Positions 11,423 through 24,400 of a stretch of DNA of 64,000 nt are shown here, in pieces. The stretch lies in assembly GCF_041260155.1 (NCBI RefSeq), contig NC_091941.1, positions 19,725,747 through 19,789,746 on the forward strand, given 5' to 3'. The stretch is from Ptychodera flava. Lineage: Eukaryota; Hemichordata; Enteropneusta; Ptychoderidae. Every line of letters starts with the position of its first letter. Position 1 is the stretch's first letter. The notes under the pieces were generated by a model. That model was given only the letters and a program-made list of their open reading frames with translations, had not been told where the DNA came from and made no database searches. Made by a program: the position numbers and the translations under genes.

Positions 11423-13733
11423 GGTTTGGATTGAATTCTCAGTATTAAACAGAGGTTAATTTTCTAACCTCGTAGGATGATAAAGCTTATGTGATTTGCA
11501 TCATCATTGTTTTCATTTATCTGTCTTGCAGCCGGCACGTGTTGATTTCAAATCACAGATCGTCTAGTGCTGCGTAACATTTCATTGAATTATGAGGTCA
11601 CGGAATACATTCATTGAAACACAAAAAAGTCTTGGAATGACTTTCGAATCTGATATATGACAAAGTGATGATTCCGTACAGTTATACAAAGAAAACAGAG
11701 ATATAGATTGATTGGTAATTTAGATGCGTCATCATTGGGGATTTTATTCATTATATGATCATCATCTTAAGAAACTGATTTCGTAACTTGAAACTTCGAC
11801 GGAAGTATAAAATAGCTCAGCGTTCATAGGAAACAGACACCTCCGTTAATTCGTGAGCCAAGAATTCGACTTGTGCTAGCTGTTCATCAGCTGAACTAGT
11901 ACAGTAAAGGCTTGTGGAGTCTGAAGTACGTACAATCCATTCATCCTAAAACAAGCACAGTCCATAAGCATACTTGTGTATACACACCTGATACGATATG
12001 TTCAATGAGAAGTAAGAATATCGATTCTCCTTGTCAAATTTGACATTTCCACGTCGTATAACAGTTACATCGTGAAAATGTCATCGCGTATCTACATAAA
12101 AAGATTATTGTTAAAACTGAAAACTAATTCTGCAGTTGGAATTTTGTTATCGCCATTGCATTGGCATTTAAAATCCAACGCATTAGTTTCACGATGTTTG
12201 ACTAAAAATATTTCACACAATTGTACTTACTGAAGGGTGTGTATACAAACATTAGTGGTCTCGGACTTCAATTTGGTGTACAAGCTTGAAGATGCATACC
12301 CACATACATGATACCGCCTCCATGCAAGTATACGAAGAGGCCAACAACAAAAAACGTGGACACGGTGCATTGGAATCCTCACAGAAACAACATCTTGTCA
12401 TTGTACGCATGACTATACAAATGGCATTTCATTAAATTTCCTGGTCTTGTACATTCCCTTGTATGTTTCTGATTGTCTAATCCTGACAATGGGATAGTAC
12501 ATGCTCTTCGACTACTTGTTTCCGACTGTCAAATCCTAAAACTAGAAGTTAAACTATTATACTTTTGGCATCTGGATGCTGAGTTGCCAAAAGTCAGAGA
12601 TTTGGCTGTTCATCACCACTGCCTTTAAACACTTCTCAACATTTTCTGAACAAAAAATGCTTTGGAATCGAGGGACATTTAGGAAAAGTCAGGGTTAATC
12701 GAAAAAATCCCAAAATGTGTTTCCAAGATTTTCTGATTTTATTTCCTCATACATTTTCTTCTCTTTATCCTACTGTTTCATTAAAGACATCAGTCATATT
12801 ATGACCACGCGCACCGTTCAAATGTACATGTTACTACAGTGTTTCAAATGCGATGAAAGCAATGTAAACAACTTCACTGACTGTGGTGGACTCTGCGATC
12901 TTTTCACGAGAAGTTAGCGACACTATCAATCATATTTCCCCACGAGCCCTTGGTCAAGGTCATATCCACAATTCGCCTTCTCACAGCCATTCTCGTAGCC
13001 TCGACAATTTTCAAGAAAATCCCATATCCACAATTTCGATGCAAACTTGCGCTGGGTGTCGGTTATAAGTAGCATGATTAAACTCAAAAACAATGGGAGG
13101 ATGTACGTCTCAGAGAACATATCTTATCATTATTCAAATTGAGGTCATGACACATCCAAGTCTCATGGGAAATGAACAGTTGGACTTATTCGTGTTTGAT
13201 AATTCTGTATACACAACAATACAACAAATTATCTCTCAGCATCATTGCGACTTGGATAAGAATGAAGCAAACCAATGAAATGATAAATTGAAATGTTAAG
13301 TGTATTCGTTATGTTTAATGCTTTTGGTGAGACATTACAGATTGATGATTGTGTCCCACCAGTCCCTACACTCACTGTGGTCCCACCACTCCAGATGCCA
13401 CCGTATGGAAGGTCTGAAGAAAATTATATGATCTAAACTGGCTACTTTTATTAAAGAGTTTTCAGTGGTTGACAGAAGGGGATTTCTGTTTTCGGACATT
13501 CTTCATCATCAGTCACTAGCACAGTCATATCATACATTCTGTGCACACAATTAGGGATTGAACATCGGATCTCAGGCGGTGATGGTCATAAAGAAAATAA
13601 TCGGCTGGCCAAACTAACGGTGTGAAATAAATTACAGCGTAGCTGCTTTTTGCAAAAGAAACATCCATGCCGACAACAATCTTCAAGGATCTAGTGGCCA
13701 CACCCTGAGTGGATGCATGTGTAGCGTTGTTAG
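11423..13733. other. Intergenic stretch after gene 1, no gene seen
   Basis: Apart from a polyadenylation signal close to gene 1, I find no exon with family similarity, no RNA gene and no clear repeat here. All frames are short and interrupted. The nearest recognisable structure is the tandem repeat starting at 13734. Confidence 0.6.
11444..11449 (+). promoter_or_regulatory. Polyadenylation signal ATTAAA, gene 1
   Basis: ATTAAA lies 22 nt after the stop codon of gene 1. The sequence following it (TTAATTTTCT) is also kept in the decayed duplicate near 16120, which supports it as part of the 3' UTR. Confidence 0.5.
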
Positions 13734-14027
13734 TTCAAATCGTGGTGAAATTTGCATATTTCTATTTTTGGGGCATTTTTTGCTGTTTTTTGGTAAAAAA
13801 ATCTTCTTCTCTGAAACCGCTTGTCCGATTGCTTTGAAATTTGATATGTAGTTTATTTAGGGTGACTTCAGTTAGATTTCTTCAAATCGTGGTGAAATTT
13901 GCATATTTGTATTTTAAGGCAATTTCTGTCGTTTTTGGTAAAAAAATCTTTAAGAATCTTCTTCTTCAAAACTACCAGTCAGATAGCTTTGATATTTGGT
14001 ACTGTGGTAGCTTGCGATGCGAGGCTT
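13734..14027 (+). repeat. Two-copy diverged tandem repeat, period about 147 bp
   Basis: Both units begin TTCAAATCGTGGTGAAATTT (13734 and 13881) and contain GGTAAAAAAATCTT followed by a TTTGA-AT-TTTG-like segment. The two units differ by many small changes, so the duplication is old. There is no coding potential. Confidence 0.75.
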
Positions 14028-14756
14028 TTCTGAAAAATATGTATGAACTATCAGGGGTAAATTCCCAGCGTAATCCAAATATCACTCGATGAAGGTTTCC
14101 ATTACTGACAAAAATCGAAAGTCTTCTTAGGTGTAAACACGTATGAAACGACGATTCCACACTTGAATCAGTTGCCCATTTCTACGATACCTCTTCGAGG
14201 TCATCCCTGAGCCATGGAACTGTCGCAAAAATTTGGAAAAACTCATGGAAAACGTCTTCGGTCTTCTCGAGTACATATTCTCACACCTTACATCGTACAT
14301 GACTCGAACAAGATAAGACGAACCTCTACCCGGAAAACCCTTTGTAGTGCGTCGGCGATAATATAATACAAGCGGTGTACTTATTCGTCTGATGGTCATT
14401 CGGAGCTTCTTTCGACAATATAAGATCCTCCTTATTTTATAAATGTTCTTTTAGAATTATCATTTAAAGTAAACACTTACAATAACAGTATGGTTGAAGT
14501 GGGGCACGCGTTTTAGGTCAATCAAAAGGGATACCGCAGGCCATTATGTGATGCATTTCTCATTCCCCATGTTACAGAAACGTGACAGACTTATTATTCA
14601 TGATTACAATAACGTTTGAATATGAAAACTTCATTGGAAAGTTTTTGTGTATGTCGGATTAATTTGCCATTTTTTTAAGGTAATGATGCAAATTTAACAA
14701 TATGTGTCAAATGCCATTGTACTTTATTCGTGTGCCTGGGAGTTTAATCATAAACT

Positions 14757-16165
14757 GGATCGAATATCGTCCGATACGTTTATCAGCTGGCATGTGTTTC
14801 TTCCCATCGGAAGCACTGTAGACCGGTACGTCTGTCTGAAATAACATACGACTGAACGAAGTTCGGGTTACCGGGCCACAGGACATGCAGGTTACCTTTG
14901 GAGAGATGGCATCTAGCCGTACGTCCTGGCACGTGTGTGTATTTACACAAGTAGCGAATACATTCCAGCCTACATATCAGTTGAGAAGTAATCACTCTGA
15001 AGAGCAATGTCGTCATAGTTATATGTCATATGCCAGTTATGTCAATTGATCATTTTTAAAAACGCCATAGGAATTCATGCTGCAACATCAGCGAGAGTAA
15101 AAAGTCATAATGCTTCAGGCTCCAAATTGAAACTGTCGTTCGACGTACTAGAGCATTGTCTCGGTTACCCAGACTGCTCTGCGGGGCTCTCATCCCCGCA
15201 GTGCAGTCTGGGTAACTGTCAGAGACTAACAAATGCATGGACGTTTATCATAAAGCTATCCCAGCCTGCACGCTGCTATTCACGTCGTCATGGTAAGACG
15301 AAGCGAGAGATGCAGCGGCTGGTGGCGCCCTCGTGATGCGTATCCTCCATGGCAATGGAAAACGTTTTAATAGCGGAAATGTATATTTTGAAGGTAGAGT
15401 TGTGACCAAAAAAAATGAAGGAGCGAAATTGATATCTTAGCCTACTCTTTGAATTTAAAACATCGGATGGTAATGCAAAGCATTCTCTGTCTTCAAGATG
15501 TTCACAATTATTATTCAACCGGGGGAAAATACAGAGCTGATTGAAGTTTGGTCCCTTCCTTACCATGAAGACTTGTAAAACTTTCCTCCGCACAGGAATT
15601 TTCTATATATATGGAAACACAGATTGGTTACCAACCATTAGATGTAAACAAAAGATCAAGCAAACCACGTGAAAATAAGTTGTCAGCAATATTTCTTTCA
15701 AAGGTGACTACAATTTTCCGTCTGCCGTACACTTTCAATATATGAATTTTACCAGATTATCCGGGAATATTATCCAACGGAGATGATATATTTTAGTAAA
15801 ACCATTAATCTGTTTCGTTTATGAAATTTTCTGAATGTCGGTAAGGAATTACACAATGTTGGAATCCCGTACTCCTACACCATCGAACTCAGTGTCACTA
15901 TATAACTCCGCGACGAAACAGCGTTCGAAAATTATGGAGGGCTAATTATCGTCATAAAAACACCTCCATAACTCCAGTTACTTCAAAGCTGCGCTTCTTG
16001 CCACGCACACAAAAACGACAAAGCATATCACACCTGTGAGGCTGGATCTACACTGTTACATATTTCTGTAGCCACAGTAGTGACGTCTGGCGCGGACTTT
16101 CTTCTCAGTATACAAAGGTTAATTTTCTGACTTCACAGAATTATAAAGACTACACAATGTCGACA
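14757..16165 (+). pseudogene. Decayed partial duplicate of gene 1 (carboxypeptidase pseudogene)
   Basis: A remnant of a host M14 gene. The promoter-like block (15249) and exon 1 (from 15310) match gene 1, but the frame reads ATG CAG CGG CTG GTG GCG CCC TCG and then TGA at 15334. Exons 2-9 are missing. From 15861 the sequence again matches the last exon of gene 1 (GGAATCCCGTACTCC, then ACCATCGAACTC, the codons around Glu270). That match carries a short insertion and a deletion removing the GFLLPEDQ region. The match resumes in the 3' UTR at about 16108-16145. The flanking match at 14191-14257 belongs to the same event. Retained intergenic flank and lost interior point to a DNA-level duplication with a large deletion, not a retrocopy. 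Confidence 0.8.
15164..15216. repeat. Near-perfect 23-bp inverted repeat inside the pseudogene
   Basis: The arms GTTACCCAGACTGC/GCAGTCTGGGTAAC with inner GCGGGG/CCCCGC form a 23-bp stem with one mismatch and a 7-nt loop. Nothing comparable is present in the corresponding 5' flank of gene 1. It is therefore either a small insertion or a local inverted duplication. Confidence 0.7.
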
Positions 16166-16169
16166 CCCC

Positions 16170-17850
16170 TGACTTGTACCAAATGTCGTCTTTTCGGAGG
16201 TGTACACATATCAAAATTATTTAAATTGTTCAGTACATAGCAGTGGCTTCAGCGTCCAAGAGGTTTTGAGTCGCTTGACCCGGCAAAACAAACTATAGGT
16301 CTAATTCAAAGTCTGGCCCGTGAATCATGAGCCAAGGTTACGTTTAGGTCATACAACTTGAAGCTGTATACAGTGAAAACCAATGTGCGAGGTTGAGAAA
16401 TATCTGGTGAGAAGAAAAGTCCGTCGGGGTATCATAGTTTTCAAGGTGATTTATGAATAAAAACACAACGTTGACAGTTGTATAGAGTTTGAGTAAAATA
16501 TACGAACCATTAATAGTTCACTTTACACTGGATGGTTTAATTAGCTACTTAATGAAATCGTGTTTCCAAATTTGCCGGTCAATTGATTCACCCTACTGTA
16601 AATCATAGAGAAACATAGATGTCTTTGTTTCTCTGTGTGTAAATGGAGTCGGCCAAGAGTATGTAGTTTCACTTGCGCCCTCTAACAGCGAGAAAATGTG
16701 CACCTTTTGTTTCATCATCCAGAACTTCACAACTTCTCCAACAAATGACCAAATACTCTCCGACGGGATATTGCTTCGCCACTAGTGTCTGCAGCAGGCA
16801 AGCGCCACCTTCGGAGATGTTGTCTATTATCAGATCTTAGTAAGCAGTTGATTCCTTCGATCAAATATTCAACGAAGGAACGAGAGCAGCGTTCATAGTT
16901 TACACCATCTTCCACTTGGAGAACAGGGAATTAAAATACTTTGTCAACTCATAAACCAGTTTGCATAACCTCTGCCCCTCCTATTCTCTCAATTTAAGCG
17001 GGTGGAAATTTTCTTATTAAAATTACCAAAGTTATAGCTCTTTTTACGACGACGACGATGATATGGATTGGGGGGCTAATTTTGTCTTTCTAATCAGATT
17101 CTATTTTCTTGGGCTTCAGCTCGTGAATGCAGGTGATATCATCATAAGCTTCAAATGCACGTTTTGATTCATACTAGATACGAGAATTACACATGATACT
17201 GCTTACTGCATCTTCTTCTTTTACACTTCGAACATTCGGAATCAGTCTTCCAACGTCTCAGCCTAACTAGCTAACGGGGTCTCTTCAGCCAGAAACCCTC
17301 CCGTGAATGTTGCTACGCAGACCTAACCAAGCTGAGCAGACCGGACAATGGCGTACACTGTGTCGACGTCATCCCAGTCTTGCTGAATGATCGGTTCGTA
17401 TACGGAATTAAAGAGGCCCTGTGGTTCCATAAATGTCACTCTACTGGAGAGACGGTCATGTCTACTGCATCATACGTAATTTAGCGTCACTAAATACACA
17501 CCTCGAAACTCTCCCTCACGATTTGTCGAACGAATTCTAACACCAAACTCCGCGCCGTTTAGTCGATGAAATGTTAGGGAGATATTATGAGCCAACGATT
17601 TCTGAATTATCTCCATTTGATGTTTGCAAAATTCGTGTTACTCTCCATCAGAAATTAGAATACTTGATTATTTCTTCAGTAGGACATGTCGTACATCTTT
17701 CGTCTTTTAATCAAAGTTCGAAGCAATACTTCAAATTTTTAATCTTCCACATAATTGAAAATTGAACTGCATGGTTCAAATAAAGTCTTATTAGTCACCG
17801 TCAGTCCGTTCGTTCAGCCAAGACCATGGCAAACTTCCGTCAGCTAGTTT
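16170..17850. other. Intergenic stretch between the pseudogene and the 3' end of gene 2, no gene seen
   Basis: Only short, interrupted frames are present and none matches a family I recognise. No RNA gene or repeat stands out. Confidence 0.55.
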
Positions 17851-17856
17851 TCAATA

Positions 17857-17862
17857 TTTATT
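17857..17862 (-). promoter_or_regulatory. Polyadenylation signal AATAAA, gene 2
   Basis: AATAAA on the minus strand, 37 nt beyond the stop codon of gene 2. Confidence 0.6.
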
Positions 17863-17898
17863 TTTCAAATCCTCTCATTATTTTCAAATACACGTCAA

Positions 17899-18397
17899 CT
17901 AAAATTCGTCCAAAACGTACTTGACTGCCTCCTTAATGCCGGCAAAAGTCTCGATGGCGGTCGGCTCAATTTGATCTTCCGGAAGCAAGAATCCGTTCTC
18001 TCCGGTGTCACGCAACTCAAGGACGTATGAGTACTTCGCGTTGATCACTCCATATGCCCAATCAAGACTCGAACCTGCCGATACATCTGAAATAAAAAAG
18101 CAAATCCGTCAGATCGGTAAACATTTTCACACTTACTTTTGTGTACTTCTCGTAAAGTTATTGGCAAAATTTGTAAAACGTACAGAGAGGTTTATGGTGT
18201 ACTCACAGAGTGTGTTTGCGACATCGCCGTACGTGTACTTGGTTCCGTACACCGCTTCCAGGGCCGCCACACCCTTGGCTGCGTATTTCACCTGTAAGGT
18301 TGTATTAAGATGAACTGTGATAAACTGTGATAATGAACTTCAACGTTTCTCCAAAGAAAACAAAGATACTCTACAATGGAGCAATGGTGCTCTGACC

Positions 18398-18481
<84 letters not shown>

Positions 18482-21400
18482 TATATATATATAGATATCA
18501 AAGTATACAGTTGTCCTCGTGAGAAATTATAGTGCTCGATGCTAAAGCAGCTTTCTCCAAACACAACAGAGCGTGATGTCTCTGTACAAAATCACAGAGA
18601 TTGAGAATTAAATCATTCGCCTAATTAAATATTATCAGGTGCCTCTGCAAATTAAGAGGTAGAGGATCTACACACTTAAATCGAATTCCCTTGGCATGAT
18701 TTGATCCACCGTCCAACTGTAAAAATGGTGCATCTGTCTTTTATGACGTTTTCAGTATTAAGCATAAGATTCTTTCATAACTTTCTCTAAATCTTCACAA
18801 GACATGAAGACGCAATATGAAGACGTCACTTGAGCTGACATTGGACTACACTTTGGCCAAGTTCTCACCTGTTCAGTATAATCAGCCGGGCGTATTCTCC
18901 TGTAACCCCATGGTGACAGCCATAGCTGAGAATACGAGTGGAAATCTATAAAAAGTTTCACTTCCTGGTCCAGGTTGCGTAAGTAGTCCGTCACACCTTT
19001 CACTTCCGGTTCCGACAGAGCATAAGGACCGCGGTAGTCCGCAGCACACGGGTTGGTACTGGCCCCAGCACCTGAAAACGGTCACGTGTCGGCCTATGTC
19101 ATTTAAACCGATGGGCGATATGCTCATAAAAGCGCTTCAAATTTGCTAAATTTGAACATTTAATATGCGAATAATCTGTAGTCATCAATATAAGTTGTAA
19201 CCTTCAGGTTTATCTGCATGAGCCGATGGTAAAGTGTGTTCATATAAATTCATGGGTGACATTTTACCTATCGCAGGTCGATGGCGGTGACGATCGCCTA
19301 GTTTTAATCAGTCCGGGTTATGTCCATATAGAGGATAGTAGGGAAGAGCCAATGGGGTACCGTATATGTAATGAAATTAAGGCAAGAACCAATCACGTAC
19401 TGTATATGTAACAAGGGTCAAAGGTTACGTTGGTTCACTTTGAAATGTTATGTTCAGATCGCGATATGACCTGACAGATCCACCGATCGAGTGAGACTGT
19501 TGACTACCCGGAAGTATCTTAGCTCCAGTCGATTGGCGACGTTCTACCGTGTTAAAAAATTGTAAGATTTCTTCAGGAATAGTTTTCTGAGTTTCTTTAC
19601 CCTTGACCATATTCGACAAAGAGTTATTGGACGTTTTTCGTTCTCTTTTCCAGCTTTTGGTTAACTTCTCGGCGATTGATCCGGCGCGCGTTTTTCTGAG
19701 CGAAGGGTCAATCGTACCGGGAAACGCATGGTGATCGAAAAATTCGTGCTCCATCGTGCTCCGATGACCGACTAAAACAGTTGACCCATCTTTGCAAAGC
19801 TTGAAACATTCTCCATACTGCAGATGGCAAGGTTAAATTGAAATTTGACCAAAACTAGGCGATATTTGGCGACAAATAACTTACTGTAGATTTACAAGGG
19901 TCAAATGCTGATTTCTAGGAGCCGTACCCGGCCAGGAAATTCATCCAAATAAGTAATTTTCAATGTACTAACCACTTGTGTCGGTCACCATCTCGGCCGC
20001 ACTGAACTTTGTGCGTAACGTCTACATCTAAAAACTACCCAGTGCTAAAATTAAGGGCGAAATCAAGCCGAAAAGTTCCAAACTCGTTGCAATGTACGAG
20101 CCAAGGTTTGCATGTTAATTATTCATGACGTTGGCGGCGGCGGCAGTTCGCTGATTGGTCAATCGTAATATCCTCTCTATGGACATAACCCGGACTATTA
20201 TTTACATAATCAATGGATCATGAACGAGACTGTTGCATTTGGGTTGTATGTTAAACCATTCAAGGTATACTGTCACCTGTTCCAATTTTGCCACAGTTAC
20301 CATGGAAAGAGAGAATCTGACCAATCGCAGATTTTAAGTGGGTGGCCGCTTTTTAAAAACAGCGCCCTCACATAGGCATTTTGAATACCAAGGAACGTCC
20401 CTTCCACCATATATGGCCATATTTAGATTACAGGTGACTGCATACCTTTAATGGTATTCGTTGGATTTCTCAAAAGGTTTTGCATTGGCTTACCTCCCCA
20501 TTGGTAATCCCAGTTTCTGTTTGGATCGGAACCTATACATGGCGAGTTGGCATTGGGTTGACGTGTCTTACGCCACATACGATTCTGCGGACAAAATTTA
20601 TAAGAGGGATACCTGAATGAAACAAAAATGCTTATCACATAAAATATCACCGACAGTTTTGTTAATGATGATAACTTTACGTGTCCATGACCATCGGAAG
20701 AAATGATGGTCAGTATAACGATTGACTTCATCGGAGTTCACTGTGCCATTAGGTGTGATGAAGCAGCACAGAAAAAAAAGCAAAAAAAAGAGGAAACGAT
20801 CACTGAAAGTAAAAGGCATTTAGTTGCAAATATTTTTGTCGCAAATATCCAGTTTCTGCATTTAAAAATAAAAAAATGCAGAATTGTTACTTTTTTTTGG
20901 ATCTGCTTAGGTGAGGAAGATATATCGGCAAGCGCTATACATGTACATAATTGACGATTACCTAATACTCAAATCGCCTACAGTGCATTTGAAAGCACTA
21001 TACAACTGAATTACATAGTGATTGTTTAGTTCAGTAGCAGACAGAATGACAAGAATCAAAGCAGATTTGCTTACTTTCTAATCTCAAAGCACATCAACAT
21101 ATTCACGTTAAAGGTATACTGTCACCTGTTCAAACTTCGCCACAGTTGCCATGGAAAGAGAAAATCTAACCAATCACAGATTTTAAGGAGGTGGCCGCAT
21201 TTTAAAAACAGCGCCCTCGCGTGAGCATTTTGAATACCAAGAAACGTCCCTTTGACCATATATGGGCATATTTAGATTACAGGTGACTGTATACCTTTAA
21301 GCTATGATACTTACATCCGTCCTACTGTATTCGTATCCATCTGGGTTTAATTGCGGAACTATGTACCAGTCGAACTCATCTATCATCCGGGTAATTTCAT

Positions 21401-24400
21401 CGTCTTTACCGTACCCTTCAAGTATCTGCGAAGATGAATAGGTCCATTTAGTACATCAGGGATTTAGCAGAGCGACGTTGACTACGTATCTTCGCTACAT
21501 GTGGAGTATTGGGGTCCGACCGTATGTCGTGAGTTCGAATCTGATCGAGAATTTACTGGATTACGTAAGAGTTTGGACTTAGGGACTGTAAATTTTGATC
21601 AAATATTCTCAATTTTTTGTTCAAGAGAGCAAAGACTTCTCATTCTGCTCTTTAGGGTTTTGTTGAACATGATGAATGCAAAAATTCAGCTTTGCAAACA
21701 ACGAACGGTCTGCAGTGTGAGATGTTATTGTTGACGAACAATGATGTGGCTTAGTGAATTATATTCCGTACTAGAAATACGATGTCAAAAGTAACGTTGG
21801 ACATTTTATATGCGTACATGTCGTTTTGATAAGTATAACAACAGACATGTCGACCATGGGTTTGGAAATAGAAGACGGAACAGCATTTTACAGACCGAAC
21901 ACGAGACTTGCTCCAAGTCTTTGGGCATGTAAGTATCAAAACATATCATAAAGTGAAGGACTAAACATCAGCAGACCGTCGCGCTAATGGTAGGCTTTTG
22001 CGCAGATCGTGGGGTGAACGCCTTGGCTTGGCCAGCTAGTATAACTCAGCTGCCGAGAAAAGCCAGGCAATTTGGGGTCAGTCTAACCGCACACCATTTT
22101 ACCGTCAGAACAAATATACACGAAAACTTACAGCTTATAGAGCATCAATAGCCTTGGTGATGGAACGGAAGAACTTATATAGGACTCACGCAAGAATCAG
22201 GAAGTGAAGTCTCTTCGCATGCGGTACGCCAAGGAAGCAAACTTTTGACTTTTGGAATGATATATAGGCAACACTTGATGAAAGTAAAAGATAGTAATAC
22301 CCCAAAAAATAATGGTGACATACTTACATACTTGGTCATGTATATCAGGGTAGCGGGTGAAATCCATTCCCTGGCGTGGATTCCAGCCTCGAACCAGCCT
22401 GCTGGTTTCTTGATGATGGACGAGGTTGATATCTAACGGTAGAGGCAATCGTTAGAAAAGGTGGAATAATTGCTAGGGATAACGAAGTTAGTATGAGAAT
22501 AGCATTTTGTGGAAGTTAATCGACGATTACCGGGATATACGTGTGCCCTGAGCAACAAAAAATCAGAAAAAAACATCATTTGTCCAACTCTATGCATGCC
22601 TACCTGTAAGTCTTTGCTTTTATAGATATGCACGTATGTCTCCTTCCGTCTAACTGTGACTGATGATCTTGCCGTGTATTGACGTCATCTCGCGGTTGAA
22701 CAAATTGTAAAGTAAAATAGGCTCCAATCGAGAGACATGACTGTCTCGGAAGTGAGTGGTACTTATGAATGTCGTATATTAAAATGGGCGTTTCATTATT
22801 TGAATATCACGTGACCTACCTTGAGGCCCCTGATTCGTCGTCCCTCGTAGGATTTGGTTATCTCGAAAATCTCGACGATATCTTTGTATTCATTGGCAAT
22901 GTCAGTGATCCATGTATCGATCTAGGGTATGAATGAAGAAAAATGTTCTACCCCAGAGACACTTTTTAAAGAGATTTTTTTTGCTTGAGTATAGGAGAGA
23001 ACACCTCAGGCTTTGTTGACCATTGGAAATACGCGCCTCGCAAAACGAATGTTCTAGGTTTTGCTCAAACTGTCCCGGCAGGAAGACTTAAAACCATTCT
23101 CTATCGTAATTAAGGATACAAATAAGGGGTCACCATGAAAAAAATTGGGATCAGAAAATTTATGAAGCATTAACCGACATTTTAAATGTAAATGTTCGAT
23201 ACCCCCTTGTTAACTCTGAGGGGAAAATTACAGAAGAACCCAACAAAAAGGCTGGGGTGTCATTTGCTCAACAGACTGCAGTCTATACAGGCAGAAGGTC
23301 AGAAACATATCGTAAAATTTGAATGTCCGAAAAAACTGTCCCCAAGACGCATTCTACCAAAGTTAATACGAGTTCAAAACTGTAGAAGTTCCCTCGATAG
23401 CAAATTGCATGGAATGCAATTTAGAGTAATTTTAATTGGTGTGGTGTGGATGGTTAGAATCATTGCGTTCTGTCAGAAATAAGACGAGAAGGAACTGTTT
23501 GAGAGGCAGTTCCACAAAAGCACCAAAGCTGTGGATCATTACACAGTCACCTGTCTTCTAAAGTTGCGCTCTGCGTCTACGCGCCCCATAGACGTGTGTA
23601 TCTTCTCAGGCATATATGGGCGCGTAGGCACAGAGCGGAATTTTAGAAGACAGGTGACTGTGATCATTATGTGGCCGACAAGCGGAAGCAGTTCAACGAT
23701 GGGAGTGACACCAGATGCCAGCGTCAGCCAAACATGTACGTTGATAATCAGGGTGGGTCGAGTCTTTCACTTTTCCGAAAGCATATGAAAATATTTGAAT
23801 CGATATCTACTTTTATCAGGTATAATAGTAACAAGGAATTATCAATACGAAATATTTTTCTTTAACTAATCGTCGACTATAAATGATTTTCAACGTACAA
23901 AGTTTTACTGTATGTTATCGAATGGTGGAAAATATGGCGACTCATTTTATTACGCAATTTGATAATACATCTCTGGGGGTTTTATACTATCGTCGCAATG
24001 AACGTGGGGCTTGAATTTTAAAATAACGTAAAGGCATTGACATTCTCACAAATCGGACATCCTTTAAGTCTTTTATAGTATCCATGGGATGCGTTTTTAC
24101 AACAAGTGACAACTGTGGCACCTTGACTGTACGGTGACAAATCATCGCGGATTATGAGTCCGGCCATATGGTGCTTAGGGAACATGCAAATTTCTTTCCG
24201 ACGGTGGTAGGTCCATGTTCCGCTTATCTATGACGTTTGCTAGACCAGACTCCAAAACCATGGTAACGAGGAGCGTCTATTTTCTCAGCCATTCATCAAA
24301 GGAGTTTAAATTGTTCCAGATATTGTACAGCTGCGGGGCATTATTTTAAACTTTCAGTCACTTTTTATATCCCCTCATACGTAAAAACAGCGAAGTGCCG

